DNA of 64,000 bases from Hymenobacter mellowenesis (GTDB lineage Bacteria; Bacteroidota; Bacteroidia; Cytophagales; Hymenobacteraceae). The notes beneath the pieces are model-generated. The model was given only the letters and a program-made list of their open reading frames with translations. It was not told the origin of the DNA and searched no databases. Positions 1 through 7,424 of the stretch are shown piece after piece. The stretch spans positions 62,001 to 126,000 of the forward strand of contig NZ_JAUQSX010000007.1 in assembly GCF_030581005.1 (NCBI RefSeq), read 5' to 3'. Position 1 is the stretch's first letter. Every line of letters starts with the position of its first letter. The position numbers and the translations under genes were made by a program.

Positions 1-1654
1 AGGTTGGCGGGCACACCACGATGCGGTCCTGGCCCGGCGTGCAGGTGAGGCGTACCAGCAGGTCGATAGCTTCGTCGGAACCGTTGCCGAGGAAAATATT
101 GTCCGGCGCCACGCCTTTTAGCTGCGCCAATTCCTCCTTAATGGCCCGCTGGTGCGGGTCGGGGTAACGGCTGAAATCATCGGGCCCGACCGAACCCAAG
201 CTGTTTTCATTGGCGTCGAGCATCACCGGGGCCATGCCTTCAAATTCGTCGCGGGCGGAGGAATACGGCTGCATTCGCTCCACGCTTGGCCGAATGAGGC
301 CGGCATAAACACCCGCAGAAGCAGCCGGCTCTGGGCTCGCCGTCATCGGCGCCGCTGCCTGGTCAGCCGGCAAAGCCGCCATACGTAGGCTGACGGCCCG
401 GACGTGCGCGGCCAGCCCCTCGGCTTCGGCCATGGTTTCCACCACCGGAGCCAAGGCCTGCAACCCCGGAACCGTGAGCCGCTGGAACGTGATTTTTTTC
501 ACGAACGAATCGAGCGAGACCCCACTATACTGACGGGCGTAGCCGCCGGTGGGCAAGGTGTGGTTGGTGCCCGAGGCATAGTCGCCCACGGCTTCCGGCG
601 TGAGGTGGCCAAGAAAGACCGAGCCCGCGTTGGTGACGTCGGCCGCCAGCGCATCGGCGTCATTGGTGGCCAAGATGAGGTGTTCCGGGGCGTATTGGTT
701 GGAAAACGCCAGCATGGTTTTGGCGTCGGCCAACAGCACGGCGCGGCTGTTATCCAAAGCCTGGGCTGCCACGGCGCGGCGCGGCAACTCCGCCAGTTGG
801 CGGACCAGCTCGATTTGAACCTTCTCGATAATATTCTGCGAAGTACTTAACAACACCACCTGCGAATCAGGCCCGTGCTCGGCCTGCGAGAGCAAATCGG
901 CCGCCACGAAGGCAGGGTTGGCACTGTCATCGGCAATAACCAGCACTTCGGAAGGGCCCGCCGGCATGTCGATGGCCACACCGTACTCGGCGGCGGCCAG
1001 CTGCTTGGCGGCCGTCACATACCGGTTGCCAGGCCCGAAAATCTTATCTACCGCCGGCACGCTGGCAGTGCCCAAGGCCAGCGCGGCAATGGCCTGCGCA
1101 CCGCCAGCCTTCACCACTTTATTAATTCCCAGCAGCTGGGCCACAAACAGAATCACCGGGCTGACGGTGCCGTTGGCCTGGGGCGGCGTGCACACGACGA
1201 TTTCGGGACAACCCGCCAGGCGGGCGGGCACGCCCAGCATCAGCAAAGTGCTGAATAGCGGGGCCGAGCCCCCGGGCACGTAGAGGCCCACGCGCTGCAC
1301 GGGCACGGCCCGGCGAGAGCACACCACGCCGGGCATGGTTTCCACCCGCAGTTCGGACTCGCGCTGGGCGGCGTGGAAGGTTTCAATATTGGTTTTGGCT
1401 TGGCGGATGGCGGCTTGCAGTTCGGCCGGAACCTGATGGGCGGCAGCGGCAAATTCGGCGTCCGACACCAACAAGCTGGTCAGGGTGGCTTTATCCAGCT
1501 CCGCAGCCAGAGTCAGCAGTGCCTCATCGCCGCTGGCTTGAACTTGGGCAAAGATGGCCCGCACCCGGGCGGCAACCTGCGGGGCCTCGGCCGCGGCGGG
1601 GCGCTGTTGCAGCGCGGGCCAGGTGCCGGGGTCGGGATAGGAATACACTTGCAT
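1..1654 (-). CDS. hisD-hisC: HisD-HisC fusion (histidinol dehydrogenase / histidinol-phosphate aminotransferase), partial
   Basis: The frame opens at ATG 1654, 12 bp after the hisG stop, and runs to the window edge with no stop codon. Residues 1 to about 425 read as histidinol dehydrogenase (L-histidinol to L-histidine, two NAD+): GPGNRYVTAAKQLAA, PAGPSEVLVIADD, SQAEHGPDSQV and YAPEHLIL are all recognisable. After the usual HisD C-terminus (AEAEGLAAHVRAVSLRM) comes an Ala/Pro-rich stretch of about 25 residues. The same frame then continues into a HisC N-terminus (PYSSARDEFEG, LDANENSLG, FLGNGSDEAIDLL), the PLP-dependent aminotransferase of the same pathway. I walked codons from 430 down to 299 and found no stop in frame. 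Normally these are two genes. A single-base error near the junction could mimic a fusion: an ATGA overlap at 346-343 would fit separate genes. The HisC C-terminal part lies outside the window. Confidence 0.85.
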   Translation of the reverse strand, partial: MQVYSYPDPGTWPALQQRPAAAEAPQVAARVRAIFAQVQASGDEALLTLAAELDKATLTSLLVSDAEFAAAAHQVPAELQAAIRQAKTNIETFHAAQRESELRVETMPGVVCSRRAVPVQRVGLYVPGGSAPLFSTLLMLGVPARLAGCPEIVVCTPPQANGTVSPVILFVAQLLGINKVVKAGGAQAIAALALGTASVPAVDKIFGPGNRYVTAAKQLAAAEYGVAIDMPAGPSEVLVIADDSANPAFVAADLLSQAEHGPDSQVVLLSTSQNIIEKVQIELVRQLAELPRRAVAAQALDNSRAVLLADAKTMLAFSNQYAPEHLILATNDADALAADVTNAGSVFLGHLTPEAVGDYASGTNHTLPTGGYARQYSGVSLDSFVKKITFQRLTVPGLQALAPVVETMAEAEGLAAHVRAVSLRMAALPADQAAAPMTASPEPAASAGVYAGLIRPSVERMQPYSSARDEFEGMAPVMLDANENSLGSVGPDDFSRYPDPHQRAIKEELAQLKGVAPDNIFLGNGSDEAIDLLVRLTCTPGQDRIVVCPPT

Positions 1655-1666
1655 GGCTGGGCGGGG

Positions 1667-2518
1667 CTAGGCAATCATCTTCTCAATGGGCAGCACCAGA
1701 ATGCCCTCGGCACCCACGGCTTTGAGCTGGCTGGTGATGTGCCAGAACTCGTCTTCCTGCACCACCGACTGCACCGATACCCAGCCGGCCTCGGCCAGCG
1801 GCGTGACGGTGGGCGACTTGATGCCGGGCAATAGACGGCGCACTTCGTCGAGGGCCGTAATTGGGGCATTCAGCAAAATGTACTTGCTGCGCTTGGCGCG
1901 GCGCACGGCCTGCATGCGGAAGCGCAGTTGGTCCAGCAAGTCAGTCTGCTCAGCCGTCAGATTGGGCTGGGCGATGAGCACGGCTTCGGAGCGAAACACG
2001 GTTTCGACCTCGCGCAGGCCATTGCCGAGCAAGGTCGAGCCGCTGCTCACGATGTCGCAAATCGCCTCGGCCAAGCCAATGCTGGGCGCAATCTCCACCG
2101 AGCCGCTGATAGTGTGCAGGTTGGCCTGCACGCCGTGGCCGGCCAGATAGCGGCCCAGAATGCTGGGATACGACGTCGCAATGTTCTTACCCTGCAGTGA
2201 TTCGACCGAGCCATAGGCATCGGCCCGGGGCACGGCTAGGCTCAACCGGCATTTGCTGAAACCCAAAGCTTCGACTTCCAGGTCAGGAAAACCGGCTTCG
2301 ACCAACACGTTCTGGCCCACAATGCCGAGGTCAGCCACGCCGTCCTGCACATAGCCGGGAATGTCGTCGTCGCGCAAAAACAGGATTTCGAGCGGGAAAT
2401 TGGTGGCTTCGGTCTTGAGCTTGTAGGAGCTGCTGATGAAGTTGATGCCGCATTCGCGAATGAGCGTGAGGGAATCCTCGCTCAGGCGACCGGACTTCTG
2501 AATGGCTAAACGGAGCAT
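1667..2518 (-). CDS. hisG: ATP phosphoribosyltransferase, long form
   Basis: This is the first committed enzyme of histidine synthesis, condensing ATP and PRPP to phosphoribosyl-ATP in the cytoplasm. At 283 residues it is the long HisG form. The N-terminal catalytic lobes begin LRLAIQKSGRLSEDSL, and the PRPP loop is seen as AICDIVSSGSTLLGNGL at about residues 148-164. The last 75 residues or so (SPTVTPLAEAGWVSVQSVV ... AEGILVLPIEKMI) match the ACT-like regulatory domain that binds histidine in long-form enzymes, so no separate HisZ is expected. ATG 2518 lies 10 nt beyond a candidate Rho-independent terminator and directly upstream of hisD-hisC, consistent with an attenuated operon. Confidence 0.95.
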   Translation of the reverse strand: MLRLAIQKSGRLSEDSLTLIRECGINFISSSYKLKTEATNFPLEILFLRDDDIPGYVQDGVADLGIVGQNVLVEAGFPDLEVEALGFSKCRLSLAVPRADAYGSVESLQGKNIATSYPSILGRYLAGHGVQANLHTISGSVEIAPSIGLAEAICDIVSSGSTLLGNGLREVETVFRSEAVLIAQPNLTAEQTDLLDQLRFRMQAVRRAKRSKYILLNAPITALDEVRRLLPGIKSPTVTPLAEAGWVSVQSVVQEDEFWHITSQLKAVGAEGILVLPIEKMIA

Positions 2519-2527
2519 GAATGGAGT

Positions 2528-2567
2528 AAAAAACGGGACGCGGCGCCCCAGGGGCTCGCGGCAGCCC
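2528..2567 (-). terminator. Candidate attenuator terminator before hisG
   Basis: Read on the minus strand, a GC-rich imperfect hairpin (outer GGG/CCC, middle CGCG/CGCG, inner GCCC-CTG-GGGC) is followed at once by GTTTTTT, ten nucleotides before the hisG ATG. A terminator between promoter and first structural gene makes sense only if it is conditional. The antiterminator partner was not resolved by eye. Confidence 0.65.
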
Positions 2568-2670
2568 TACTACGGCACAAATGGCCGGATGGCAGAAATT
2601 CCCGCAAAAAAATTAAGGACAATCACCCCGGCGCACAGCACCCCGGAGCACGGCGGTGGAGGCGCGGGTG

Positions 2671-2694
2671 GCCGGTGCTAGCCTAGCACCCGGC
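2671..2694 (-). promoter_or_regulatory. Hairpin over the his leader stop codon
   Basis: GTGCTA and TAGCAC pair around a three-base loop, extended by GCCG/CGGC with one bulged G. The leader stop codon (2683-2685) lies inside, so a ribosome reaching the end of the leader would melt it. A 12-nt sequence, CCGGCGCACAGC on the plus strand, occurs at 2690-2701 beside this hairpin and again at 2628-2639, which could offer alternative pairing arms. Confidence 0.5.
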
Positions 2695-2805
2695 GCACAG
2701 CCCGGCCCCCCACAGATGGTGGTGGTGGCCCTGAACCCCGTGCATAGCCGTGCCGGCCGGAGCAGGCAGCACAGTCAGCAAAAAGGGGTTGGCGGGTGCA
2801 TTCAT
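2683..2805 (-). CDS. hisL: Histidine operon leader peptide
   Basis: A 40-codon ORF that ends with a run of four His codons at positions 27-30, plus His 22 (MHGVQGHHHH from the internal ATG at 2745), ten codons before the TAG. The first ATG (2805) is only a few nucleotides downstream of the predicted transcription start. The internal ATG 2745 would give a 20-residue peptide. His codons bunched in a short ORF between a promoter and hisG, followed by a hairpin and a U-run terminator, is the classic arrangement of ribosome-mediated attenuation as in enteric hisL, but this peptide has no obvious similarity to the enteric one apart from the His run. It explains most of the 455-bp gap between hisG and the gene ending at 2974; the remainder, about 2850-2973, shows only a repeat half-copy. 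Confidence 0.72.
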   Translation of the reverse strand: MNAPANPFLLTVLPAPAGTAMHGVQGHHHHLWGAGLCAGC

Positions 2806-2812
2806 TGTGGGG

Positions 2813-2843
2813 CAAAGGTACGGGCGTTTGCCAAACCGGCAAG
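2813..2843 (-). promoter_or_regulatory. Promoter of the histidine operon
   Basis: On the minus strand CTTG (2843-2840) is separated by exactly 19 nt from TACCTTTG (2820-2813). This matches the primary-sigma consensus of Bacteroidota, TTTG-N19-TAnnTTTG, with one mismatch. Transcription should start around 2806-2810, so the leader ORF would have almost no 5' untranslated region. Confidence 0.7.
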
Positions 2844-2913
2844 TTTAGCGGGAGATTTCGTGGTTTTCGTACAGCCCGGGCGCGCTTTTATTGAAGGTAT
2901 TAAACTTCAACTC

Positions 2914-2952
2914 CTCTCATCCTGAGCGCAGCGCAGGATTTCATCACGTAAG
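2914..2952. repeat. Solitary half of the dispersed palindrome family
   Basis: The sequence TCATCCTGAGCGCAGCGCAG and the bases that follow resemble the left arm of the palindrome at 55676-55766, but no complementary right arm is present. It sits just downstream of the gene ending at 2974. Confidence 0.5.
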
Positions 2953-2973
2953 GAATTTCCCTCAGAAAACCTT

Positions 2974-3399
2974 TTATACCGCGACGCTTCGCAGCCAAGT
3001 TTCGGCGGCTTCGACGTTGGAAAACCGCTGAAAGACGAACCCGGTCGGCGACGCCGACACCACCGACTGGGTGGACAGCCGGTGCAGCGGGTCGGCACCT
3101 TCCACGATGGCGCAGTGCCGGGTGCGCGCCTGACTCATGGCGCGCGGAATCCAGTTGGTGGTGAGCCACTCCTGCGCCGCCACGGGCAACGGCGCCCGCT
3201 GGCCGTGGTCGGACAGGATTTTGCGGGTGCCGGTGTTCAGCAGCAGGGCCAGCACTTGTTCGTAGAAGGCTTTGATGTGGTCCAGCGTGGGACGTTCGGC
3301 GCTCCAGGCCAGGCGCGCATAGCCCGATGGGTTGTGAAAAACCTTCCCGGCAGCGTTCTGAAAATAAAGGGTTTCCTGGGCGCGGGGCAGCGAATTCAT
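2974..3399 (-). CDS. Small STAS/SpoIIAA-like protein of unknown role (paralogue 1)
   Basis: A 141-residue soluble protein with no signal peptide or membrane segment. It aligns along its length with the divergently transcribed protein at 3618-4031: both begin with LYF-x-N-x-x-G (LYFQNAAGKVFHNPSGYARL here), share a central (A)xEW/ERAW...W block, and end with a Phe/Tyr-x-x-F...(A/E)xxWLR motif (FQRFSNVEAAETWLRSV). The pattern of an N-terminal strand pair, a central helix pair and a C-terminal 'A-x-x-WL' helix resembles the SpoIIAA/STAS-like family common in Hymenobacter relatives. That assignment is from memory of the pattern and is not certain. No catalytic motif is visible. Confidence 0.75.
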   Translation of the reverse strand: MNSLPRAQETLYFQNAAGKVFHNPSGYARLAWSAERPTLDHIKAFYEQVLALLLNTGTRKILSDHGQRAPLPVAAQEWLTTNWIPRAMSQARTRHCAIVEGADPLHRLSTQSVVSASPTGFVFQRFSNVEAAETWLRSVAV

Positions 3400-3617
3400 G
3401 CGAAGAAGAAGGGTAGAGAAGTCCGGTGGGCGCTGCTGATTCCACGAACGCGGCCTACAAAATTAAGGTCCGGGGCGCAATGTTGGCATTTTATTTCTCA
3501 ACGAAACCGACCCGCTTTCGTACACCGGGCCGGTTGCGGGCTTGATTCCGGCCACAGCTCGTCGTTTGAGCTATTATTTTATTTATTATCACGGGATTAT
3601 CCGCCGTTAATTAGCAC

Positions 3618-4031
3618 ATGCGTTTGTATTTTGAGAACCCCGTCGGGCGTTTGCTCGAACACCCCGACGGCTACGCCCTGGTGGAGTATGCCCCCGGGCG
3701 CCGCGACTTTCCCACGTTTCAGGCTTTTCTCACCCACACCAGCCAACTGTTGCGCCGCCACCATTGGCACAAAATGCTGGCCGACCAGCGCCAGATGGCA
3801 CCCTACACCGACGAGGAACGCGCCTGGATTCGGGATTTCTGGCTGGCCCGTAGCGCCAGCGAAGGCTACGAAATGTTTGGGGCCATCCTGCTGCCGGCCG
3901 ACGTTTTTGCCCAGCTTTCGGTCAACCAAGTGATGAGTGATTCGCAACAGTCGGCCCTCACCTACCGCATGTTCGACGGCGAACCCGAAGCCTTGGAATG
4001 GCTACGGCAGTTGCCGGAGACCCAGGGTTAG
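3618..4031 (+). CDS. Small STAS/SpoIIAA-like protein of unknown role (paralogue 2)
   Basis: A 137-residue protein, paralogous to the one ending at 2974 and transcribed away from it across a 218-bp AT-richer gap. It begins MRLYFENPVGRLLEHPDGYA and ends with FDGEPEALEWLRQLPE, the same framing motifs as its neighbour. It is cytoplasmic by appearance. Its stop (4029-4031) overlaps by four bases the stop of the convergent gene at 4028-4993, so the two genes share a 3' end. Function unknown. Confidence 0.8.
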   Translation: MRLYFENPVGRLLEHPDGYALVEYAPGRRDFPTFQAFLTHTSQLLRRHHWHKMLADQRQMAPYTDEERAWIRDFWLARSASEGYEMFGAILLPADVFAQLSVNQVMSDSQQSALTYRMFDGEPEALEWLRQLPETQG

Positions 4032-4993
4032 ACCATCGTGACATCGGCCACGACGGCCGTGCTGCCGCCCTGGTCGTCGTCGGTCACCAGCAGCAGTTCC
4101 CAATGGTGCCGGCCCATGCTCCGCCGCACGGCCAGGCCTTCTACTTTGCCGCGGTAGGCGCGGCCATCGCGCCACGCCAGCCGGGCAAATGCCGCCTCTT
4201 GCGTGTCTAAGTTGACCAGCCCAACGAACGAACCCAACACTTCGCCATCAAGCACGGCATCCGTCGTGTTTTCCACGGAGGCCGTGACAAACAGCAAGCC
4301 ATCGACAAACGTGGCGCCCGAAAAACCCGCCGGGCTGCCGGCAATTTCGGGCAGCTCGAACGATAGCCGGCCCACGGCCGGTGCCGCGCCCCCGCTGGCC
4401 ATAAACGCCAGCGTGGCGGCCAGCGGCAGCCGGAACAGCAGCGCTGCGTCGGCCCGCCCCACGGTGCGCTGAAACAGCAGCAGCTCGGTTTCGGTGGTGG
4501 CGGCAGCTTCGAGGTTGAGCACCGTGCCGGCCGGCAGCTGGGGCCGTAGCAGGTCGTAAAGCGGGGCCAGGTTGACAACTTCGGGCGGCTGACTGGCCCC
4601 GGCGGTGGGCACAAACCAGCCGCGGGTGCGGGTGGGCAAGCTACCCGAGCCCAGCAGCAGCAGGCCAGGGCGGCCGTCGGGCCAGATGAGGGCGGCCATG
4701 CATTCGAGGTCGGGCTTGTCGGCTTTGGGCAGGCGGCCGGTGCCGAAGGCGGTGGTTTCAAACAGCGGCACCCGGCCGGTGACGGCTAAGGTGTGGGCAT
4801 CGAGCTGGTAAAGCAGCGGGGCGTCGTCGCCAATGATGTAGGCCGTGCCGCCGATGATTTCGACTCCTGAGGCGGAGGGAAGGCCGGGCACGGAGGTTTC
4901 GGAAAGGATGGTGGCCGTCATGAAAGCAGTGAAATACCCGCCGATGAGAAGCAGAAATGGGGTGTACGTGCGTCCAAGAATTTGTACGCTCAT
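4028..4993 (-). CDS. DUF6929-like beta-rich protein of unknown function
   Basis: A 321-residue protein with one hydrophobic stretch near the N-terminus (PFLLLIGGYFTAFMTATI) that may be an anchor or uncleaved signal. The body repeats short strand-turn units (GVEIIGGTAYIIGDDAPLLYQLD, WPDGRPGLLLLGSG, LLLFQRTVG, RHHWELLLVTDDDQGGS) that look like blades of a beta-propeller. I associate this pattern with the family called DUF6929 in Bacteroidota, with moderate certainty. No catalytic residues can be named. It is divergent from the sigma-54-type regulator at 5102 across 108 bp of very AT-rich sequence. Confidence 0.7.
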   Translation of the reverse strand: MSVQILGRTYTPFLLLIGGYFTAFMTATILSETSVPGLPSASGVEIIGGTAYIIGDDAPLLYQLDAHTLAVTGRVPLFETTAFGTGRLPKADKPDLECMAALIWPDGRPGLLLLGSGSLPTRTRGWFVPTAGASQPPEVVNLAPLYDLLRPQLPAGTVLNLEAAATTETELLLFQRTVGRADAALLFRLPLAATLAFMASGGAAPAVGRLSFELPEIAGSPAGFSGATFVDGLLFVTASVENTTDAVLDGEVLGSFVGLVNLDTQEAAFARLAWRDGRAYRGKVEGLAVRRSMGRHHWELLLVTDDDQGGSTAVVADVTMV

Positions 4994-5101
4994 CCGCCAT
5001 TTTTTAATTTAAATCAAATATTCAATTTATTAATTATTTAACTTATATTTACCTCCCTTCCACACGCGCCGCCCTCTTCCCATCACCTTTTTTGTTTTGC
5101 A

Positions 5102-6478
5102 ATGGCTACCCCATACCCGGTGTGGTTTCTATCATTCACGCGCCAAACCGCCCGCCTCGCCGAAATCATCATTCAACTAGAAAAAGGCGGGCTGGCCCTG
5201 CTCCCGCTGCGCGCCCCCGACGGCGCCCGCGGCCCCGGCATGCTGTTTCTGGACGCGCAATCGGCGCTGCCCGCCGTGGAGGAAGCCATTGCTGAGCTGC
5301 GCCACATGCCTGACGCCAACGTGCTGGCAGTGAGTGTGGGCGCCCTGCCCAGCCTGAGTACCTGGGCGCTGCTGCGCAGCGGCGTAGCCGATGTTTTTTC
5401 GTGGTTTGAGGTGGACCAACCGGTGGAAATTGTGACCTCGCGCCTGCGCTACTGGCAAACGCTGGACGCCACCGTCACCGACCTGCAGCGCTGCCTGGTG
5501 GGCCGCAGCCAGCGCTGGCGCGACACCTTGCGCCAGGTGGTCGACATGGCCCTCTCGAACTGCCAGGTGCTGATAACGGGCGAAAGCGGCACGGGCAAAG
5601 AGCTGGTGGCCCAGGAAATCCACCGGCTCGACGCGCGCCCGGGCAAGCGCGACTGCGTGGTGGTGGACTGCACTAACCTGATTCCAGGGCTGTCGGGCAG
5701 CGAGCTGTTCGGGCACGAAAAGGGGGCTTTCACCAACGCCATCAGCGCCCGCGATGGGGCCGTGGCGCTGGCGCACGAAGGCACCCTGTTTCTGGATGAG
5801 CTGGGCGAGCTGCCCCTGCCGTTGCAAGCCGAATTTTTGCGGGCCCTGCAGGAGGGCACCTATAAGCGGGTGGGCAGCAACACCTGGCGGCAGGCCCGCT
5901 TCCGGCTGGTGAGCGCCACCAACCGCGACCTGCTGGCTGAGGTGCAGAAGGGCACGTTCCGGCAAGACCTGTACTACCGCGTCTCGGGCTGGACTTGCCA
6001 CTTGCCGCCCCTGCGCGAACGCAAGGAGGACATTGTGCCCCTGGCGGAATATTTTTTCACACAGCAGCACGGCGTGCGCCAACCCGTGGACCGGCAGGTG
6101 TACGACTTCCTGAAACTGCGCGACTACCCCGGCAACGTGCGCGAGCTGCAGCAGCTCATCACCCGCATTGCCAGCAAGCACCTCGGCGAAGGCCCCATCA
6201 CCATCGGCGACATTCCGCGCACCGACTGGCCGGATTTTGCCCAACTCGGGGCCGCCGCTCCCGTTGGCGACGAATTGGAAGCCGGCGTGACCACCCTGCT
6301 CCACCAGGGCCTCGGCCTAAAAGAAATCAAGGACCAGGTGACGGAAATTGCCAAGAAAGTGGCCATCACCCACGAAAGCGGCAACCTGAAAATGGCCGCC
6401 CTGCGCCTGCGCTGCAGCGAGCGAATCCTGCAGATGCACCGTCGCGACGAGCCCGAAACGCAGCTGCGCCTGGCTTAG
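5102..6478 (+). CDS. Sigma-54-type AAA+ transcriptional activator with altered GAFTGA loop
   Basis: A 458-residue enhancer-binding-protein homologue. Residues 1-140 look like a degenerate receiver-type domain with no clear acidic pocket. The AAA+ domain (about 140-375) has Walker A GESGTGKE, Walker B GTLFLDELGELPLPLQAEFL, the arginine-finger region and RDYPGNVRELQQ. The loop that contacts sigma-54 reads GAFTNA rather than GAFTGA. The C-terminus (GNLKMAALRLRCSERILQMH) fits a Fis-type DNA-binding helix-turn-helix. The final G of GAFTGA is replaced by N, so coupling to sigma-54 may be altered, or the protein may act in another way. No -24/-12 promoter was spotted in the window. The gene stands alone and ends two bases before a palindromic repeat. 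Confidence 0.88.
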   Translation: MATPYPVWFLSFTRQTARLAEIIIQLEKGGLALLPLRAPDGARGPGMLFLDAQSALPAVEEAIAELRHMPDANVLAVSVGALPSLSTWALLRSGVADVFSWFEVDQPVEIVTSRLRYWQTLDATVTDLQRCLVGRSQRWRDTLRQVVDMALSNCQVLITGESGTGKELVAQEIHRLDARPGKRDCVVVDCTNLIPGLSGSELFGHEKGAFTNAISARDGAVALAHEGTLFLDELGELPLPLQAEFLRALQEGTYKRVGSNTWRQARFRLVSATNRDLLAEVQKGTFRQDLYYRVSGWTCHLPPLRERKEDIVPLAEYFFTQQHGVRQPVDRQVYDFLKLRDYPGNVRELQQLITRIASKHLGEGPITIGDIPRTDWPDFAQLGAAAPVGDELEAGVTTLLHQGLGLKEIKDQVTEIAKKVAITHESGNLKMAALRLRCSERILQMHRRDEPETQLRLA

Positions 6479-6480
6479 AA

Positions 6481-6579
6481 AACCCTGTCATCCCGAGCAT
6501 AGCGAAGGACCTTCTCATATTCGAATGCTAATTGTTTAGCTATGAAAAAGTCCTCCGCTGCGCTCGGGATGACAGGGTT
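6481..6579. repeat. Dispersed palindrome, copy 1 (CATCCCGAGC type)
   Basis: Two perfect 18-bp arms (AACCCTGTCATCCCGAGC at 6481-6498 and its complement at 6562-6579) flank about 60 bp. The right arm is followed by a T-run, so it may also terminate the sigma-54-type regulator gene. It belongs to the family found at 14679, 20683, 22511, 25905, 44909, 54711 and 55676. Confidence 0.9.
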
Positions 6580-6584
6580 TTTGT

Positions 6585-7412
6585 TCAGTCTTTCCCAATC
6601 AGCCAGGGGTCGCGCCACGCGTTATCAAGCGGCTCCGCTACCACGGACACGCGCTGGCGGGCGCCCGCTCCCACGGCTTGGCGCACCCGGCCGATTAGCC
6701 GAAGCAAGTTGCCGGCCAGCACGTTTTGGGCCTCTTCGGGCGCGAGGTGCAGGGCCTTGATTTTGCTTAATTCCACGCCCGGGTGCAGCCAGGGACCATC
6801 GGAGCCGAAGAGGAACTTGGCGGGGCCGGCGCGCTCCACGGCGCGCTGCAGAATGTCGAAACGACGCACGCCGGAGGTGTCGGTGTAGATGTTGGGGCAG
6901 CGCACGAGGTAGTCGACGAGGGACGTTTGGGCCCGCCAATCGTCGGAAAATGAGCCCAGGTGCGGAATGATGAAATTCACGTCGGGATATTGGGTGGCCA
7001 ACAGGTCGACCACCGAGGTTTCGCCCACCACGTCGTAGAGCACGGGCAGGCGGAAGGCCCGGGCCACGTCGCACACCTCGCGGCTGATGCGGGCGTCGTA
7101 GCGGTGCAGCTTGATGCCCACGAAACCGTATTCCTCCACGGCGGTGCGCACCATTTCCAGCACCCGGCCCCGGTCGCGCTGGGCGTGCACAAAGGCGAAA
7201 CCGTAGAAGCGCGCCGGGTTCTGGTGCACCAGCTGGGCCACCTGGCGGTTGGCCACGGCGTAGTCGGAATGAAAGGCGGCAAACAACACCGTGCGCGCAA
7301 TGCCGGCTTCGTCGGCCCAGGCCAGGTAGGGCCGCAGCGGCGCGTCGGTGTCCCAGGGGCCCGTGAGGCCGTCGCCGCGGCCGGCGTGGCAATGGCAGTC
7401 AATGATGAGCAT
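6585..7412 (-). CDS. Amidohydrolase-2 family (TIM-barrel) metal-dependent hydrolase
   Basis: A 275-residue protein starting MLIIDCHCHAGRGDG, the D-x-H-x-H motif on the first strand of amidohydrolase barrels. Further candidate metal ligands are the His in IIPHLGSF and the Asp in FLFGSDGPWLHPG, the usual end-of-barrel Asp. Family members hydrolyse or decarboxylate small ring or carboxylate substrates; the substrate here cannot be told. It is the last gene of the minus-strand cluster and starts 12 bp after the stop of the cell-wall hydrolase gene, so it is probably co-transcribed with it. Whether it belongs to the same function or only travels with it is unknown. Confidence 0.85.
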   Translation of the reverse strand: MLIIDCHCHAGRGDGLTGPWDTDAPLRPYLAWADEAGIARTVLFAAFHSDYAVANRQVAQLVHQNPARFYGFAFVHAQRDRGRVLEMVRTAVEEYGFVGIKLHRYDARISREVCDVARAFRLPVLYDVVGETSVVDLLATQYPDVNFIIPHLGSFSDDWRAQTSLVDYLVRCPNIYTDTSGVRRFDILQRAVERAGPAKFLFGSDGPWLHPGVELSKIKALHLAPEEAQNVLAGNLLRLIGRVRQAVGAGARQRVSVVAEPLDNAWRDPWLIGKD

Positions 7413-7424
7413 GACGAGGTTCGG

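Noticed and set aside
344..382. A separate hisC start at ATG 382 or ATG 346
   Set aside because: hisD has no stop in frame before these codons, so as sequenced the product is one chain; internal initiation cannot be excluded but has no support.
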